From Nocardiopsis prasina DSM 43845 (GTDB lineage Bacteria > Actinomycetota > Actinomycetes > Streptosporangiales > Streptosporangiaceae): a DNA stretch of 59,480 bases. This document shows, one piece after another, positions 43,012 to 52,474 of this stretch. The stretch is taken from the NCBI RefSeq assembly GCF_000341265.1, contig NZ_ANAE01000212.1, forward strand, positions 1-59,480, in the 5' to 3' direction. The translations under genes and the position numbers were made by a program. Positions within the stretch are counted from its first letter, which is position 1. Each line of letters begins with the position of its first letter. Under the pieces are notes generated by a model. That model was not told the DNA's origin. It saw only the letters and a list, made by a program, of their open reading frames with translations, and ran no database searches.

Positions 43012-46000
43012 TCACTCCACCGGGTCGGTCCAGGCCACCTGCACCTGCTCGGGCGGGCGCCCACGGCGGGCCAGCAGCGCGCGGCCCGGGGGGAGGCGGC
43101 GGGAGACGACCCCGTTGGCGAGCCGCCCCTCCATCCGGTCACCCGAGAACAGCAGTCCCGGAGTGGCCATGTCCGTGAGCGTCTGGGAGACCGGATCGAA
43201 CATCGACCTCGACGCGCCGCCGGTCCTTCGCGCCGTGACCAGGTGCAGACCCAGGTCGGCTCCCTGGGTCAGGAGGTCGGCCATCGGGCTCAGGGGGTTG
43301 CTGCGCCCCGCCACCATGTCCAGGTCGTCCACGAACACGAACACCTCCAGCCCCTCCCACCAACTGCGCTCACGCAGCTGCCTGGGCGTGACGTCCGGCC
43401 CGGGGAGACGTTTGCGGACCAGTCCGGCCAGTTCCCCGGCGACCCCCTCGGTCTGCTGGGGACTGGTGCTGTACGCCAACAGGTACTCCGGGGGGACCAA
43501 TCCCAGGTGCGCGCGGCGGTAGTCGACCATCACCACGCCCACCTCGCTGGCCGGACGGGAGATCACCTGCCGGACCAGGGCCCGGATCAGGGTGCTCTTG
43601 CCGGTCTGCGGGTCCCCGAAGACCATCAGGTGCGGGTCCTCGTGCGGGTGGTACAGCGCGGGCCCCAGGTCACTCTCTGCCATGCCCATGACCAGGTCGG
43701 AGCCCTGCTGCCTGGGCAGGAGCTCCGCCAGGGAGACCAGGGCGGGCAGTACCCGGACCCGGCGCACCGGGAGGTCGGGCCACCGGGCCGAGAGTCTGTC
43801 CACCGCGTCGCGCACGCCGTCGCCGAGATCGGCGTCCTCCGCGACACCGTCCAAGCGGGGGAGCGGCACCTGCACGAACGACTCGTCCGCTCTCAGCCCC
43901 CGGCCGGGCACGTCCTTGGGTAGGCGCTCGGCGACCTTGCGACCCAGCTGGGAGTCGTAGGGGTCGGTCAGACGCAGCTCGAAACGGCCGCCGAAGAGCG
44001 ATTGCAGCTTGGTGCGGACCTGGTTGGAGGCGGAACTGGTCAGCACCGTGTGCACGCCGAGGGAGGGGCCGCGCGAGACGATGTCGGTGAGGACGTCGTC
44101 CACGTCCGGGTAGGCCTCACGCAGCCCCGCCCAGCCGTCGATGAACAGGAACACGTCCCCGTGGGTTCCTGCGGGGACGTTCCCCTCCGCCCGCGCCTGG
44201 CGTAGAGCGGCGGGTGAGTCCAGCCGCCTCTGACGGAAGACCGCTTCGCGCTGGTCCAGCTGGACGCGCACGTCCGCGAGGATGCGCTGGGCCAGCTCCA
44301 GCTCGGAACGGCCCGCCACACCCGCCACGTGCGGCAGTTCGGCGAACGGTGCGAGGGAGCCACCGCCGAAGTCGATGGCGTACACCGCCACCCGCCCGGG
44401 CGGATACCGCCAGGCCAGGGTGGCGATCAGGGTTCTGATCAGGGTCGACTTCCCGGACTGGGGGCCGCCCAGAACCACGATGTTGCTCTCCCCGCCGGTG
44501 AAGTCCAGGTCGGCCGGGCACTGGCGCTGTTCCCGGGGCAGGTCCGCCAATCCGATGATCGCCCGAACCTCGTCGGGGGCGGGCTCGATCGCGGTCCCGT
44601 CCTCCCGCGTCCGGGTCTCGTCCAACTGTTCCAGCAGCTGGTCGAGGGTGAGGACGGAGGGGAGCGGCGGGACCCAGACCGGGCGGACCGGTTCCCTCCC
44701 GGAGTCCACGATCCGGTCCACCGCCACCTGGAGGGTGGTGGGAGCGTCCTGCTCCGGCCTGTCCTCGGCGTCGGCGCTCTCCGCCCGCTGGGCGGGCCGC
44801 ACCAGCGAGGCGAGCCCGTTGAACGAGATCAGCGGCAGGACCTGCGGAACCTCCTCGACCTCCTCGCGTGTGGGCGGCACGTACGGCTGGGAGACCATGG
44901 CCGCCTTGAAGCGCTCGAACACCGTGGTGTCGACCTTCAGGTAGCCCGATCCGGGCTCCGGCGGCAGGTGGTAGGCGTCCCCGACCCCGATCGCCTCCCG
45001 GCTCTCGGCCTCGGAGAAGGTCCGCAGACCGATCCGGTAGGACAGATGGGACTCCAAGCCCTTGATCTTGCCCGAGTCCAGCCGCTGGGTGGCCAGCAGC
45101 AGGTGCACGCCGATCGAACGGCCGATCCGGCCGATGGCCACGAACAGCTCCGCGAAGTCCGGGTGCGCGGTGAGCAGCTCGGAGAACTCGTCGATGATCA
45201 CCAGCAGGTGGGGGAGCGGTTCCAGCTCGGGTCGGCGGGCCCGCGCCCCCTCGTAGGCGTGCAGGTTGGGCAGGTTGCCCGCGTCCTTGAGGACCTGCTG
45301 GCGCCGGTTCAGCTCGCCGAACATCGCCTCGCGGAAGCGCTCCACCAACCCGTCGTCGTCGGCGAGGTTGGTGATGAGACCGGCGCTGTGCGGGAGCCGG
45401 TCGGTGTCGGCGAAGGTCGCGCCGCCCTTGAAGTCCACCAGCAACAGGGCGAGCTGGTCGGGCGGGTGGTTGATCACCAGTGAGGCCACCAGGGTGCGCA
45501 GCATCTCCGACTTGCCCGAACCGGTGGCGCCCACCACCAGCCCGTGCGGCCCCATGCCCCCGAACGCGGACTCCTTGAGGTCGAGCAGCACGGTGTTGGC
45601 CTCGGGGCCCACCCCGATCGGCACCCGCAGGAAATCCCCGGTGCCCCGGGGCCGCCACGCCCGCTCGGTGTCCAGTCGGGCGACGTCGGGCACGCCCAGG
45701 ATCTCCGGCAGCCCCACCGTGGCGTGCATGGCGTCCGAGCTGTCGCTGGCAGCCAGTCGCAGCGGCGCCAGGGATCGCGCGAGGGTGGTGAGGAGTTCCC
45801 GGCCGACCCGGTCGAAGGAACCCTCCAGGGGAGGGTCGTCCTCCGTCTCGGGGCCCTGGTCGGGCTGCTGCGGCCTCGGTGCGCGGTCCTCCCTCAGGGA
45901 ACCGTCAGCCGACACGTACAGCCGGGTGTCCACGTGCCCGGGCTCCTCCCGGCGGTCACCCACGAGGAAGACCAGGTGGACGCCGATGTCGGCCAGCGAG

Positions 46001-47028
46001 GTCACCGGGGGCTCGGCCGCCAGCCCGGACAGGGTCGCCTGGAACTCGCCGTCCACGAGCACCACGAGCCGCTGCGTGCCCGGTCCGGGAGGCGCGCCCC
46101 GCCTGCGCTGCATGTCGATGGTGCGCTGCTCGATCTCGGCCGTCAGCAGCTCGGTCATCTCCACGGTGTTGCCCGCCACCAGCCGGGCGGGCAGCGGACC
46201 GTCCTGGACCCCGTCGAGGGCGTTGTGGGGCAGCCACTTGGTCCAGTCCCACTCCGCCGTCAACCGCTGGTGCCGCACCACACCCAACCGCACGTCCTCG
46301 GCGGCGGAGAAGGTCACCAGCTGCGCCGCCAGGGCGCGGGCCACCTCCCGGCCCGCCGCCCGGTCGCCGACCACCGACACCACCCCGCACTCGCGCAGGC
46401 GCAGCACGAGCGGCTGCTCGGACACGTCCGAGTACAGGTCGACGATCTGCTCGGCGATGCCCTGGCAGACGGGGTCGTAGACGATCAGGGGGTTGGTGCG
46501 GTCGATGTTCAGGTTCAGCCGTCTGGCCAGGGGGCGCGAACCCTCACCGATCCGCAGGTCGAGGAAGTCGGGGTCCCCCGGGCGCCGTTCCCAGCGCCGT
46601 GCGGTGAGCCGGGCGGTCTCCTCCAACAGGTGCGGCTCCGGGTGCCGGAAAAGCGACGCGGCGCGTTGCAGCCCCGCCACCTCCCGAACCGTCTCGCGCA
46701 GGTGGTCCAGGTAGTCCAGGTACCGTTCCCGCTGCTCCCGGATGCGCTTGCGCGGCCCGTTGCGCTGGGCGACGAACATGACGATGCCGACCGCGACGCT
46801 GGCCAGCATGATCATGGCCCCGGCCACCGCGAACAGCGGGCGGTTCCCCATGGTGATGGTCATCATCAGCGAACCGGACCCGGTGATGATCGGCATGATG
46901 ATCATCGCCGAGGAGCTGGCGGCCGGGGGGTTCTCCGGCAGCTGCGGCGGGGTCGCGATCACCAGGGGTGTCCTGCCGGGATCCGGGACCGCAGTGCGGG
47001 CGGGACGATGAACCACCGTCGTTGTCAC
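43012..47028 (-). CDS. eccC: Type VII secretion ATPase EccC
   Basis: 1338 residues, the full length of fused EccCa-EccCb. Two N-terminal membrane segments (about 40-85) are followed by three FtsK/SpoIIIE ATPase domains with Walker A motifs GATGSGKS (about 499), GGPQSGKS (about 853) and GDPQTGKS (about 1138). The first domain has LLLVDFKGGATF and DEFSELLTAHPDF. It drives export of WXG100 substrates through the membrane and recognises their C-terminal signals. GTG 47028 is chosen because AGGAGAGG lies 5 bp upstream; the frame further upstream overlaps eccD. It is divergent from eccD. Confidence 0.95.
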   Translation of the reverse strand: MTTTVVHRPARTAVPDPGRTPLVIATPPQLPENPPAASSSAMIIMPIITGSGSLMMTITMGNRPLFAVAGAMIMLASVAVGIVMFVAQRNGPRKRIREQRERYLDYLDHLRETVREVAGLQRAASLFRHPEPHLLEETARLTARRWERRPGDPDFLDLRIGEGSRPLARRLNLNIDRTNPLIVYDPVCQGIAEQIVDLYSDVSEQPLVLRLRECGVVSVVGDRAAGREVARALAAQLVTFSAAEDVRLGVVRHQRLTAEWDWTKWLPHNALDGVQDGPLPARLVAGNTVEMTELLTAEIEQRTIDMQRRRGAPPGPGTQRLVVLVDGEFQATLSGLAAEPPVTSLADIGVHLVFLVGDRREEPGHVDTRLYVSADGSLREDRAPRPQQPDQGPETEDDPPLEGSFDRVGRELLTTLARSLAPLRLAASDSSDAMHATVGLPEILGVPDVARLDTERAWRPRGTGDFLRVPIGVGPEANTVLLDLKESAFGGMGPHGLVVGATGSGKSEMLRTLVASLVINHPPDQLALLLVDFKGGATFADTDRLPHSAGLITNLADDDGLVERFREAMFGELNRRQQVLKDAGNLPNLHAYEGARARRPELEPLPHLLVIIDEFSELLTAHPDFAELFVAIGRIGRSIGVHLLLATQRLDSGKIKGLESHLSYRIGLRTFSEAESREAIGVGDAYHLPPEPGSGYLKVDTTVFERFKAAMVSQPYVPPTREEVEEVPQVLPLISFNGLASLVRPAQRAESADAEDRPEQDAPTTLQVAVDRIVDSGREPVRPVWVPPLPSVLTLDQLLEQLDETRTREDGTAIEPAPDEVRAIIGLADLPREQRQCPADLDFTGGESNIVVLGGPQSGKSTLIRTLIATLAWRYPPGRVAVYAIDFGGGSLAPFAELPHVAGVAGRSELELAQRILADVRVQLDQREAVFRQRRLDSPAALRQARAEGNVPAGTHGDVFLFIDGWAGLREAYPDVDDVLTDIVSRGPSLGVHTVLTSSASNQVRTKLQSLFGGRFELRLTDPYDSQLGRKVAERLPKDVPGRGLRADESFVQVPLPRLDGVAEDADLGDGVRDAVDRLSARWPDLPVRRVRVLPALVSLAELLPRQQGSDLVMGMAESDLGPALYHPHEDPHLMVFGDPQTGKSTLIRALVRQVISRPASEVGVVMVDYRRAHLGLVPPEYLLAYSTSPQQTEGVAGELAGLVRKRLPGPDVTPRQLRERSWWEGLEVFVFVDDLDMVAGRSNPLSPMADLLTQGADLGLHLVTARRTGGASRSMFDPVSQTLTDMATPGLLFSGDRMEGRLANGVVSRRLPPGRALLARRGRPPEQVQVAWTDPVE

Positions 47029-47245
47029 TGGCGCCTCTCCTGTCGCGTGCGCCCGGATCGCCCGGTACGCGCTCTTGCTACCGTGATGATCCCGCGCCCC
47101 GGCGGTGCCGGACAAGCGGCGACCACGGGCCTGTGGACAACCGGACCACGGACCGGTGTGATCCTCGTGCGGGCCCAACGGTTCGCGCCCGCCAACGGAC
47201 GGTCGTGCGCCGTCCACAACTGACGTCGAACGCGGGGAGCCCCAG

Positions 47246-48592
47246 GTGAGCGGATACTGCCGGGTCACGGTGACCGGACCGGATCGGTGGGCCGACCTCG
47301 TCCTGCCCGGCGCGGTGTCGGTGGCGACACTGATGCCGCAGGTCGTGCGCGTGTGCTCCCCGGCCGACGACGGGCTCCAGTCCGCCCGCTGGAACCTCGT
47401 CGCGGTGGACGGCACCCCCATCCCCTCCGCCGGTTCCCTGACCGACGCCGGAGTCCGCGACGGGGACGTCCTGCTCCTGGACCGGGTCACCGCCCCGGAC
47501 CGACCGTCGTTCGTCGACGACGTACGCGGCACCGTCGAGGACCGCGTCGACGAGCGCGCCTGGCTGTGGAAGCCCACCACCACGTTCGGGTTCGGCCTGG
47601 CACTCACGGCGCTGGGACCGCTGCTGCTCATGGCGGCCATGGTCCTGGTCCGCACCTCGCCCCTCGACCTCGCCGTGTCCGTTCTCGGGCTTCTGGCCGC
47701 GCTGGGTGCCCTGTGGTTGGCCGGGTCCAGGAACCTTCCCGGAGTGGCCCACGCCGCGCAGGTCGCCGCCTGCGGCTGGGGCGCCCTGACCATCGTGCTC
47801 GCCGTCCTGGGAGTGAGCGCCGTCGCGCCCTCGCCCATCGTTCTGGCGCTGTTCGCCTGCTTCGGCGCGCTGGCCGCCTCTGCTGGCGGCTGGGCGCTGG
47901 CCCACTTCCTGCTGCCCTACCTCGCCGGGCTGAGCGTCGTCACGGTGTCCATGGTGCTGCTCGTGGGCTTCGGCCTGTTCACCGACGGCCCCATGGCGGT
48001 GCGCCTGCTCGCCGTCCTGCTGGCTCTGGGCATCGGCGCCCTGCCCCGGATGGCGCTCGCCCTGGGCGGGCTGTCCGGGCTCGACTACGAGGTGCGCCAG
48101 GTCGGCCAGACCGACAACGAACGCTTCGAGGAGAGCCTGGCCAACAGCGACCGCATGCTGACCGGAACCATCCTGGGGGTGTCGGCCGCCGCCACGATCT
48201 CCGTGGGCCTGCTCGCGTTCACCGGTGACGCGCGCCGGGACCTGGTCCTGGCCGCCCTGGTCTCGCTCGCCCTGCTGATGCGGTCGCGCCTGTTCGACCG
48301 GGTCTCCCACGTGCTGCCGGTCCGGCTCACCGGCGTGCTGGGGCTGGCCGTGACCGGGGTGGCCGCGACAACGGCTCACCCCTGGATGTCGGGTGTGCTC
48401 CCGGCAGTGGGGCTGGTGCTGTGCGTGGCGGTGGCGGCCGTGAGCGCTATCCGTCTGACCGACGTGCCCAGGGCCTCGCTGCGCCGCATCCTCAACGGGG
48501 TGGAGATCGTCGTGGTCGCGGGGATGTGCGTGGCCGCCGTCTGGGCTCTCGGCGTGTACGAGGCCGTCTCCACCATCCGCATCGGAGGCTGA
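47246..48592 (+). CDS. eccD: Type VII secretion membrane channel component EccD
   Basis: 448 residues. The N-terminal ubiquitin-like (YukD) domain (about 1-90, CRVTVTGPDRWADLVLPGAV ... DGDVLLLDRVT) is followed by about 11 transmembrane helices. This is the EccD plan, forming the membrane vestibule. GTG 47246 follows GGGAG. It is divergent from eccC across 217 bp. EccB, EccE and MycP are not found here, so they are elsewhere or the system is reduced. Confidence 0.92.
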   Translation: MSGYCRVTVTGPDRWADLVLPGAVSVATLMPQVVRVCSPADDGLQSARWNLVAVDGTPIPSAGSLTDAGVRDGDVLLLDRVTAPDRPSFVDDVRGTVEDRVDERAWLWKPTTTFGFGLALTALGPLLLMAAMVLVRTSPLDLAVSVLGLLAALGALWLAGSRNLPGVAHAAQVAACGWGALTIVLAVLGVSAVAPSPIVLALFACFGALAASAGGWALAHFLLPYLAGLSVVTVSMVLLVGFGLFTDGPMAVRLLAVLLALGIGALPRMALALGGLSGLDYEVRQVGQTDNERFEESLANSDRMLTGTILGVSAAATISVGLLAFTGDARRDLVLAALVSLALLMRSRLFDRVSHVLPVRLTGVLGLAVTGVAATTAHPWMSGVLPAVGLVLCVAVAAVSAIRLTDVPRASLRRILNGVEIVVVAGMCVAAVWALGVYEAVSTIRIGG

Positions 48593-48599
48593 CCTCCGC

Positions 48600-49050
48600 T
48601 CGGGTGAGGGGGAAGGCGAGGAATCCACCCTCCTCCTCGTGATCGGTTTCGAAGACGCGTCCGGCGGCGGCCTCAGCGTCGCGCGAGATGGTCGTGCCGT
48701 TGGCCTCGCCCGTCCGCACGGCCTGCTCGTGGTCGATGTGGAAGTTGGAGAAGGCACCGTTGGTCCTGCGGCCTCCACGGTGGCCTCGTTGAGGTTCTCC
48801 GCCACCGTCCCGAAGCGTGGGGAGACCCCGTCCAGGGCACCGCTCACCCGCTCGGCGATCCGTGCCGCCGCCCCGGCCTCCGCAGGGTTGGCTCCACCCT
48901 CTGAGTCACCCGTGGCCCGCCCTTCTTCGCTTCCGGGAGCGAGGACCACCCCCACGAGGAGGGCGGCGACGGGTGCGCGGGAAGGGCGCCAGCGAACTGT
49001 GGGACGCCGATGAGGGCCCTGGAGGTGAGAATCTGTCCTGTTTCGGTCAC
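48600..49050 (-). pseudogene. Frameshifted relic of a type VII-associated gene
   Basis: On the minus strand three frames carry protein-like sequence in sequence order. From GTG 49050 (AAGGA 6 bp upstream) comes MTETGQILTSRALIGVPQFA. In the next frame are RAPVAALLVGVVLAPG and RIAERVSGALDGVSPRFGTV through ENLNEATVEAA. After another shift near 48770 come NGAFSNFHIDHEQAVRTGEA and TTISRDAEAAAGRVFETD. G/C at third codon positions stays high in the later parts. The original was probably a short helical WXG100/ESX-partner-like protein, now broken by at least two indels. It is divergent from the WXG100 genes. Confidence 0.6.
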
Positions 49051-49075
49051 TTGGCGTCCTTGTTCTGCAATCGCG

Positions 49076-49104
49076 TTGACAGGGGACGCCGCCTTCACTA
49101 CTTT
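49076..49104 (+). promoter_or_regulatory. Strong housekeeping promoter of the WXG100 operon
   Basis: TTGACA (49076-49081), exactly 17 bp, then TACTTT (49099-49104). It is the best sigma-70-type match in the window. The start site would be near 49111, with a 117-nt leader before the TTG at 49228. Confidence 0.75.
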
Positions 49105-49227
49105 CCGGTTCGAGTCGTGAATCTGTGACCGCGAGCAGACCTCCCCGGTGCTCACAGAGCGACCACGCCCCTGATACCGGCGTCGAGTTCGGACCAAGGG
49201 GAGAGTCCACGGGGAGAGGACGGACAG

Positions 49228-49560
49228 TTGACCAACAACGTCGGCACGGAACAGAGCAACACTCTGTCCCAGGGCGGTACGCGCCTGGACGAACAGAGCC
49301 GTGGTCTCAGTGACCGCATGCAGTCCCTGATCGACGTCCTGGACCAGGACGGTCAGGCGCTCCAGGGCAACGCCCTCCGGGCCTACCGCCAGGGCCAGGC
49401 CGAACTGGTGACGGGCTTCCAGGCCCTCATCGACTGGTGCAACAAGTACGGCGTCAACCTCAACCTCGGCCAGGAGAAGATCAACTCCGCCGACGCCCAG
49501 AGCGAAGAGGACTTCTCCAAAGCCCAGAGCGAGCTCAGCTACCTGAGCCGGAACATCTGA
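49228..49560 (+). CDS. WXG100-family protein (ESAT-6-like) 1
   Basis: 110 residues, all helical. A central turn ALIDWCNKYGVN has Trp-x-x-x-x-Gly in place of strict WxG, flanked by two long amphipathic helices (MQSLIDVLDQDGQALQGNAL; FSKAQSELSYL). The TTG start has GGAGAGG 8 bp upstream. Such proteins leave through the EccC/EccD machinery as helical hairpin dimers. Here the likely partner is the next gene, 36 bp on. Confidence 0.85.
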   Translation: MTNNVGTEQSNTLSQGGTRLDEQSRGLSDRMQSLIDVLDQDGQALQGNALRAYRQGQAELVTGFQALIDWCNKYGVNLNLGQEKINSADAQSEEDFSKAQSELSYLSRNI

Positions 49561-49596
49561 GTCGGAACCTGAGACCGAAGTGGGGGAGAGGACGCC

Positions 49597-49893
49597 ATGG
49601 GCGTGAACAAGTACGAGGTCGGCGCGGACATCGACGCGCTGGACCAGCTGAGCGTCGACCAGCGCCAGTACCTGGGCTACTTCAGGGCGATCATGCAGGA
49701 GCTCGACACCCAGGCCAAGGACACCGTCGCCAGGTTCGAGGGCGGCGACGAGGCCTTCCAGGCCAGGGCGGCCGAGTTCAACAACGCCTTCGAGATGACC
49801 AACCGGGGCTTCTCCAGGATGATCGACGCCGTCGACGGCACGGTGGACGGCTACCGCGAGACCAAGAGCTACCTCAACAACCTGTTCGAGTGA
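49597..49893 (+). CDS. WXG100-family protein (ESAT-6-like) 2
   Basis: 98 residues, the standard length, helical throughout. The turn is RFEGGDEAFQARAAEFNNAF, with Phe in the usual Trp place (FEGG). The C-terminal tail YRETKSYLNNLFE may hold the YxxxD/E export signal recognised by EccC. GGGAGAGG precedes ATG 49597. It probably forms a heterodimer with the preceding protein. The stop overlaps the next start. Confidence 0.87.
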   Translation: MGVNKYEVGADIDALDQLSVDQRQYLGYFRAIMQELDTQAKDTVARFEGGDEAFQARAAEFNNAFEMTNRGFSRMIDAVDGTVDGYRETKSYLNNLFE

Positions 49894-50309
49894 GCCACCC
49901 CTACGGGCACCAGGGCGCGGCGGGGACCCCACCACAGCAGTGGCCCCCCGCCCCGGGCCCCGGGAGCCCCGAACCGCCCGCCCCCACCCCGCTCCCCGAA
50001 GCGTTCCAGACCACACCCCACACCGAGCGCTACGTCCTCCAGGCCGACGCCCTGCGCCGTCGGCAGCTGCGTGCCGCCCTGCTGTACGGTTCCAGCCGCT
50101 ACTGGCGCCAGCGCCACCACGTGTGGCCCTCGGTCGTCGTGGGTCTGATAGCCGCCGCGGTGCTCGCCGCGGGCATCGTGGTCGCGGGAGCCTTCCAGAC
50201 CCAGCGCGAACTCAACGAGCAGCGCGGGCATCAGACCCAGACACAGGATCCGAACACCCCGCTCGTCCCCCAGGAGCGCGACCCCGCGGGCCCGGACCAG
50301 ACTCCCTGA
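49890..50309 (+). CDS. Small Pro-rich single-pass membrane protein
   Basis: 139 residues from GTG 49890 (GTGA overlap). A Pro/Gly-rich cytoplasmic part (QWPPAPGPGSPEPPAPTPLP) precedes a basic stretch (ADALRRRQLRAALLYGSSRY). One transmembrane helix (WPSVVVGLIAAAVLAAGIVV, about 89-108) and a charged outer tail follow. No family is recognised. Its place between WXG100 and MoxR genes suggests an accessory of the secretion locus. Confidence 0.75.
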   Translation: MSHPYGHQGAAGTPPQQWPPAPGPGSPEPPAPTPLPEAFQTTPHTERYVLQADALRRRQLRAALLYGSSRYWRQRHHVWPSVVVGLIAAAVLAAGIVVAGAFQTQRELNEQRGHQTQTQDPNTPLVPQERDPAGPDQTP

Positions 50310-50339
50310 CCCGTCTTCCGTACCCCGAAGGACACCCCC

Positions 50340-51344
50340 GTGACCCTGCACGCTCCCTCAGCGCCGCTCTCGACGGACGAGGCGGCGGTCCATACGGACG
50401 CCTTCGACGCGATGGCCTCCAACGTCGAGTCGGCTCTCCTGGGCAAGACCGAGGTGGTGCGGCTCGCCCTCGTCGCCCTCCTCTCCCAGGGACACCTCCT
50501 GCTGGAGGACGTCCCGGGCACCGGCAAGACGACCCTGGCCCGCGCCATCGCCTCCAGCGTCGACGGGATCTGGCGGCGGGTGCAGTTCACCCCCGACCTG
50601 CTGCCCTCCGACGTGACCGGCGTGACCGTCTTCAACCAGGCCACCCGCGAGTTCGAGTTCCACCCGGGACCGGTCTTCGCCAACGTCGTCATCGCCGACG
50701 AGATCAACCGGGCCTCGCCCAAGACCCAGTCCGCGCTGCTGGAGGTCATGGAGGAGGGCGCGGTCACGGTCGACGGGGTCCGCCACACGGTCCCGGCGCC
50801 CTTCCTGGTCGTGGCCACCCAGAACCCCGTGGAGATGTCGGGCACCTACCGGCTCCCCGAGGCCCAGCTGGACCGGTTCCTGATGCGCCTGACCGTGGGC
50901 TACGCGGACCCGGCCGCCGAACTGGCCATCATCCGGGGGGACCGCCTCGTCTCCCCGGACGCCCTGCCCTCGTCCACGGACGCGGCGCGCATGGAACAGG
51001 TCCGGCAGGCGGCCCGCCGCGTGTACGTCGACGACGCCGTCTACGAGTACGTGCTGCGCGTGGCCCGCTCCACCCGCGACCACCCGGCGCTCAGTGTGGG
51101 CCTGTCCACCCGGGCGACCGTCGCCATGGCCCACACGGCCCGCACACTCGCCCTGGTCTCCGGCCGCCCCTACGCCACCCCCGAGGACGTCAAGACGCTC
51201 GCGCAGCCGGTGTGGGCGCACCGCCTGGTGCTCTCTCCGGAAGCCTCCGTGGGCGGCCGCACCGGGGTCGACGTGCTCGCCGAGATCCTGTCGTCCACCC
51301 CGGCCCCCCAGCCGGGACACCCGGGGGCGACGGCGAACCGCTGA
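50340..51344 (+). CDS. MoxR-family AAA+ ATPase
   Basis: 334 residues. Walker A LLEDVPGTGKTTLARAIA, Walker B VVIADEINRASPKTQSALLE, sensor LVVATQNPVEMSGTY and the arginine segment LDRFLMRL are intact. MoxR proteins act as chaperones with DUF58/von Willebrand-type partners, and the next gene is DUF58, overlapping at TGATG. The GTG start follows GAAGGA. Confidence 0.93.
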   Translation: MTLHAPSAPLSTDEAAVHTDAFDAMASNVESALLGKTEVVRLALVALLSQGHLLLEDVPGTGKTTLARAIASSVDGIWRRVQFTPDLLPSDVTGVTVFNQATREFEFHPGPVFANVVIADEINRASPKTQSALLEVMEEGAVTVDGVRHTVPAPFLVVATQNPVEMSGTYRLPEAQLDRFLMRLTVGYADPAAELAIIRGDRLVSPDALPSSTDAARMEQVRQAARRVYVDDAVYEYVLRVARSTRDHPALSVGLSTRATVAMAHTARTLALVSGRPYATPEDVKTLAQPVWAHRLVLSPEASVGGRTGVDVLAEILSSTPAPQPGHPGATANR

Positions 51345-52474
51345 TGCCGACCACGAGGGGATGGCTGGTGGCCGCCACGGGAGCCCTGCTCCTCACCGCG
51401 GGCACCCTGTCCCAGTACCAGGAACTCGTCCTGCTCGGAGCCCTGGCGGTCCTCGCCGTGGCCGTGGCCGCCCTGTTCGTGGGCCGCCCGGCGGCCGTGA
51501 CCATGACCCGCTCCCTGCCCGGCGGCACCCGCACCACCCCCGGGCGCTCCGTGCGGGTCCACATGAGTGCCCGCAACACCGGGCGCCGCGGCCTGCGGAT
51601 CAGTGAAAGGGTGGTGGGCCCCGACGGTGAACACGACGTGCCCCTGTCCCCGCTGCCCGGGGGCGGCACCGGGGGATCGGACTACTGGCTCCAACCCCGG
51701 CGGCGCGGACTCATCGAACTCGGCCCCCTGCGTGCGGGCCGCTCCGACCCCCTGGGCCTGGCCGAAAGTACCCGCGCCCACGGCACCACCGACCACGTGT
51801 GGGTCCACCCGACCTGGCAGTACCTGCGGGCCATCCCCGTGGGCAACGTCGCCGACCCGGACGGAGAGGTCGACGGGGCCAGGGCCGGAACGCTCACCTT
51901 CCACACCCTGCGCGACTACGCTCCCGGCGACGACCTGCGCCACGTCCACTGGCGCAGCTCCGCACGCCTGGACCGCTTGGTGGTGCGCGAGTACGTGGAC
52001 ACCTCCCAGACCCGGGTGTGTGTGATCGTCGACGACCGAGCCGCCCCCGAGGACGCTGCCCGACTCGACGAGGTCGCCGGAGCCGCCGCCTCCCTGCTCG
52101 CCACCGGAGTCCGGGCCGCGCTCCACTGCGAACTGCGGCTCGTCAGCGGACGGGGTCGGGACAGCGGCGGCGGCCTGCCCTCCCTGCTCGACCTGCTCGC
52201 CGAGGCCGCGCCCACCCAGGGACCGGACCTGGCCGACGCCCTCCACCTGGCCCGCACCCGGAGCCAGGGAGACACGGCCATCCTGGTCAGCGCAGGACTG
52301 GACGCCACCGACCTGCGCCTGTTCGGTCAGCTCGCCGACCGCTACTCCGGCCTCATCGCCGTGGTCGTCGGCCAGCAGGAACCGCCGATCTCACCCGACT
52401 CCGTCACGCTCATCGCCGCGGGCGACGCCGGGTCGTTCGCGGACCGTTGGAACGAGGCGCCGTGGCCACGATGA
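51344..52474 (+). CDS. DUF58 membrane protein
   Basis: 376 residues. Two N-terminal helices (ATGALLLTAGTLSQYQELVL; ALAVLAVAVAALFVG) are followed by a beta-rich region and the DUF58 core GTLTFHTLRDYAPGDDLRHV then HWRSSARLDRLVVREY, leading into a von Willebrand A-like fold. It is the usual partner of MoxR and TgpA-type proteins. The ATG overlaps the MoxR stop, and its own stop overlaps the next start (ATGA). Confidence 0.92.
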   Translation: MPTTRGWLVAATGALLLTAGTLSQYQELVLLGALAVLAVAVAALFVGRPAAVTMTRSLPGGTRTTPGRSVRVHMSARNTGRRGLRISERVVGPDGEHDVPLSPLPGGGTGGSDYWLQPRRRGLIELGPLRAGRSDPLGLAESTRAHGTTDHVWVHPTWQYLRAIPVGNVADPDGEVDGARAGTLTFHTLRDYAPGDDLRHVHWRSSARLDRLVVREYVDTSQTRVCVIVDDRAAPEDAARLDEVAGAAASLLATGVRAALHCELRLVSGRGRDSGGGLPSLLDLLAEAAPTQGPDLADALHLARTRSQGDTAILVSAGLDATDLRLFGQLADRYSGLIAVVVGQQEPPISPDSVTLIAAGDAGSFADRWNEAPWPR

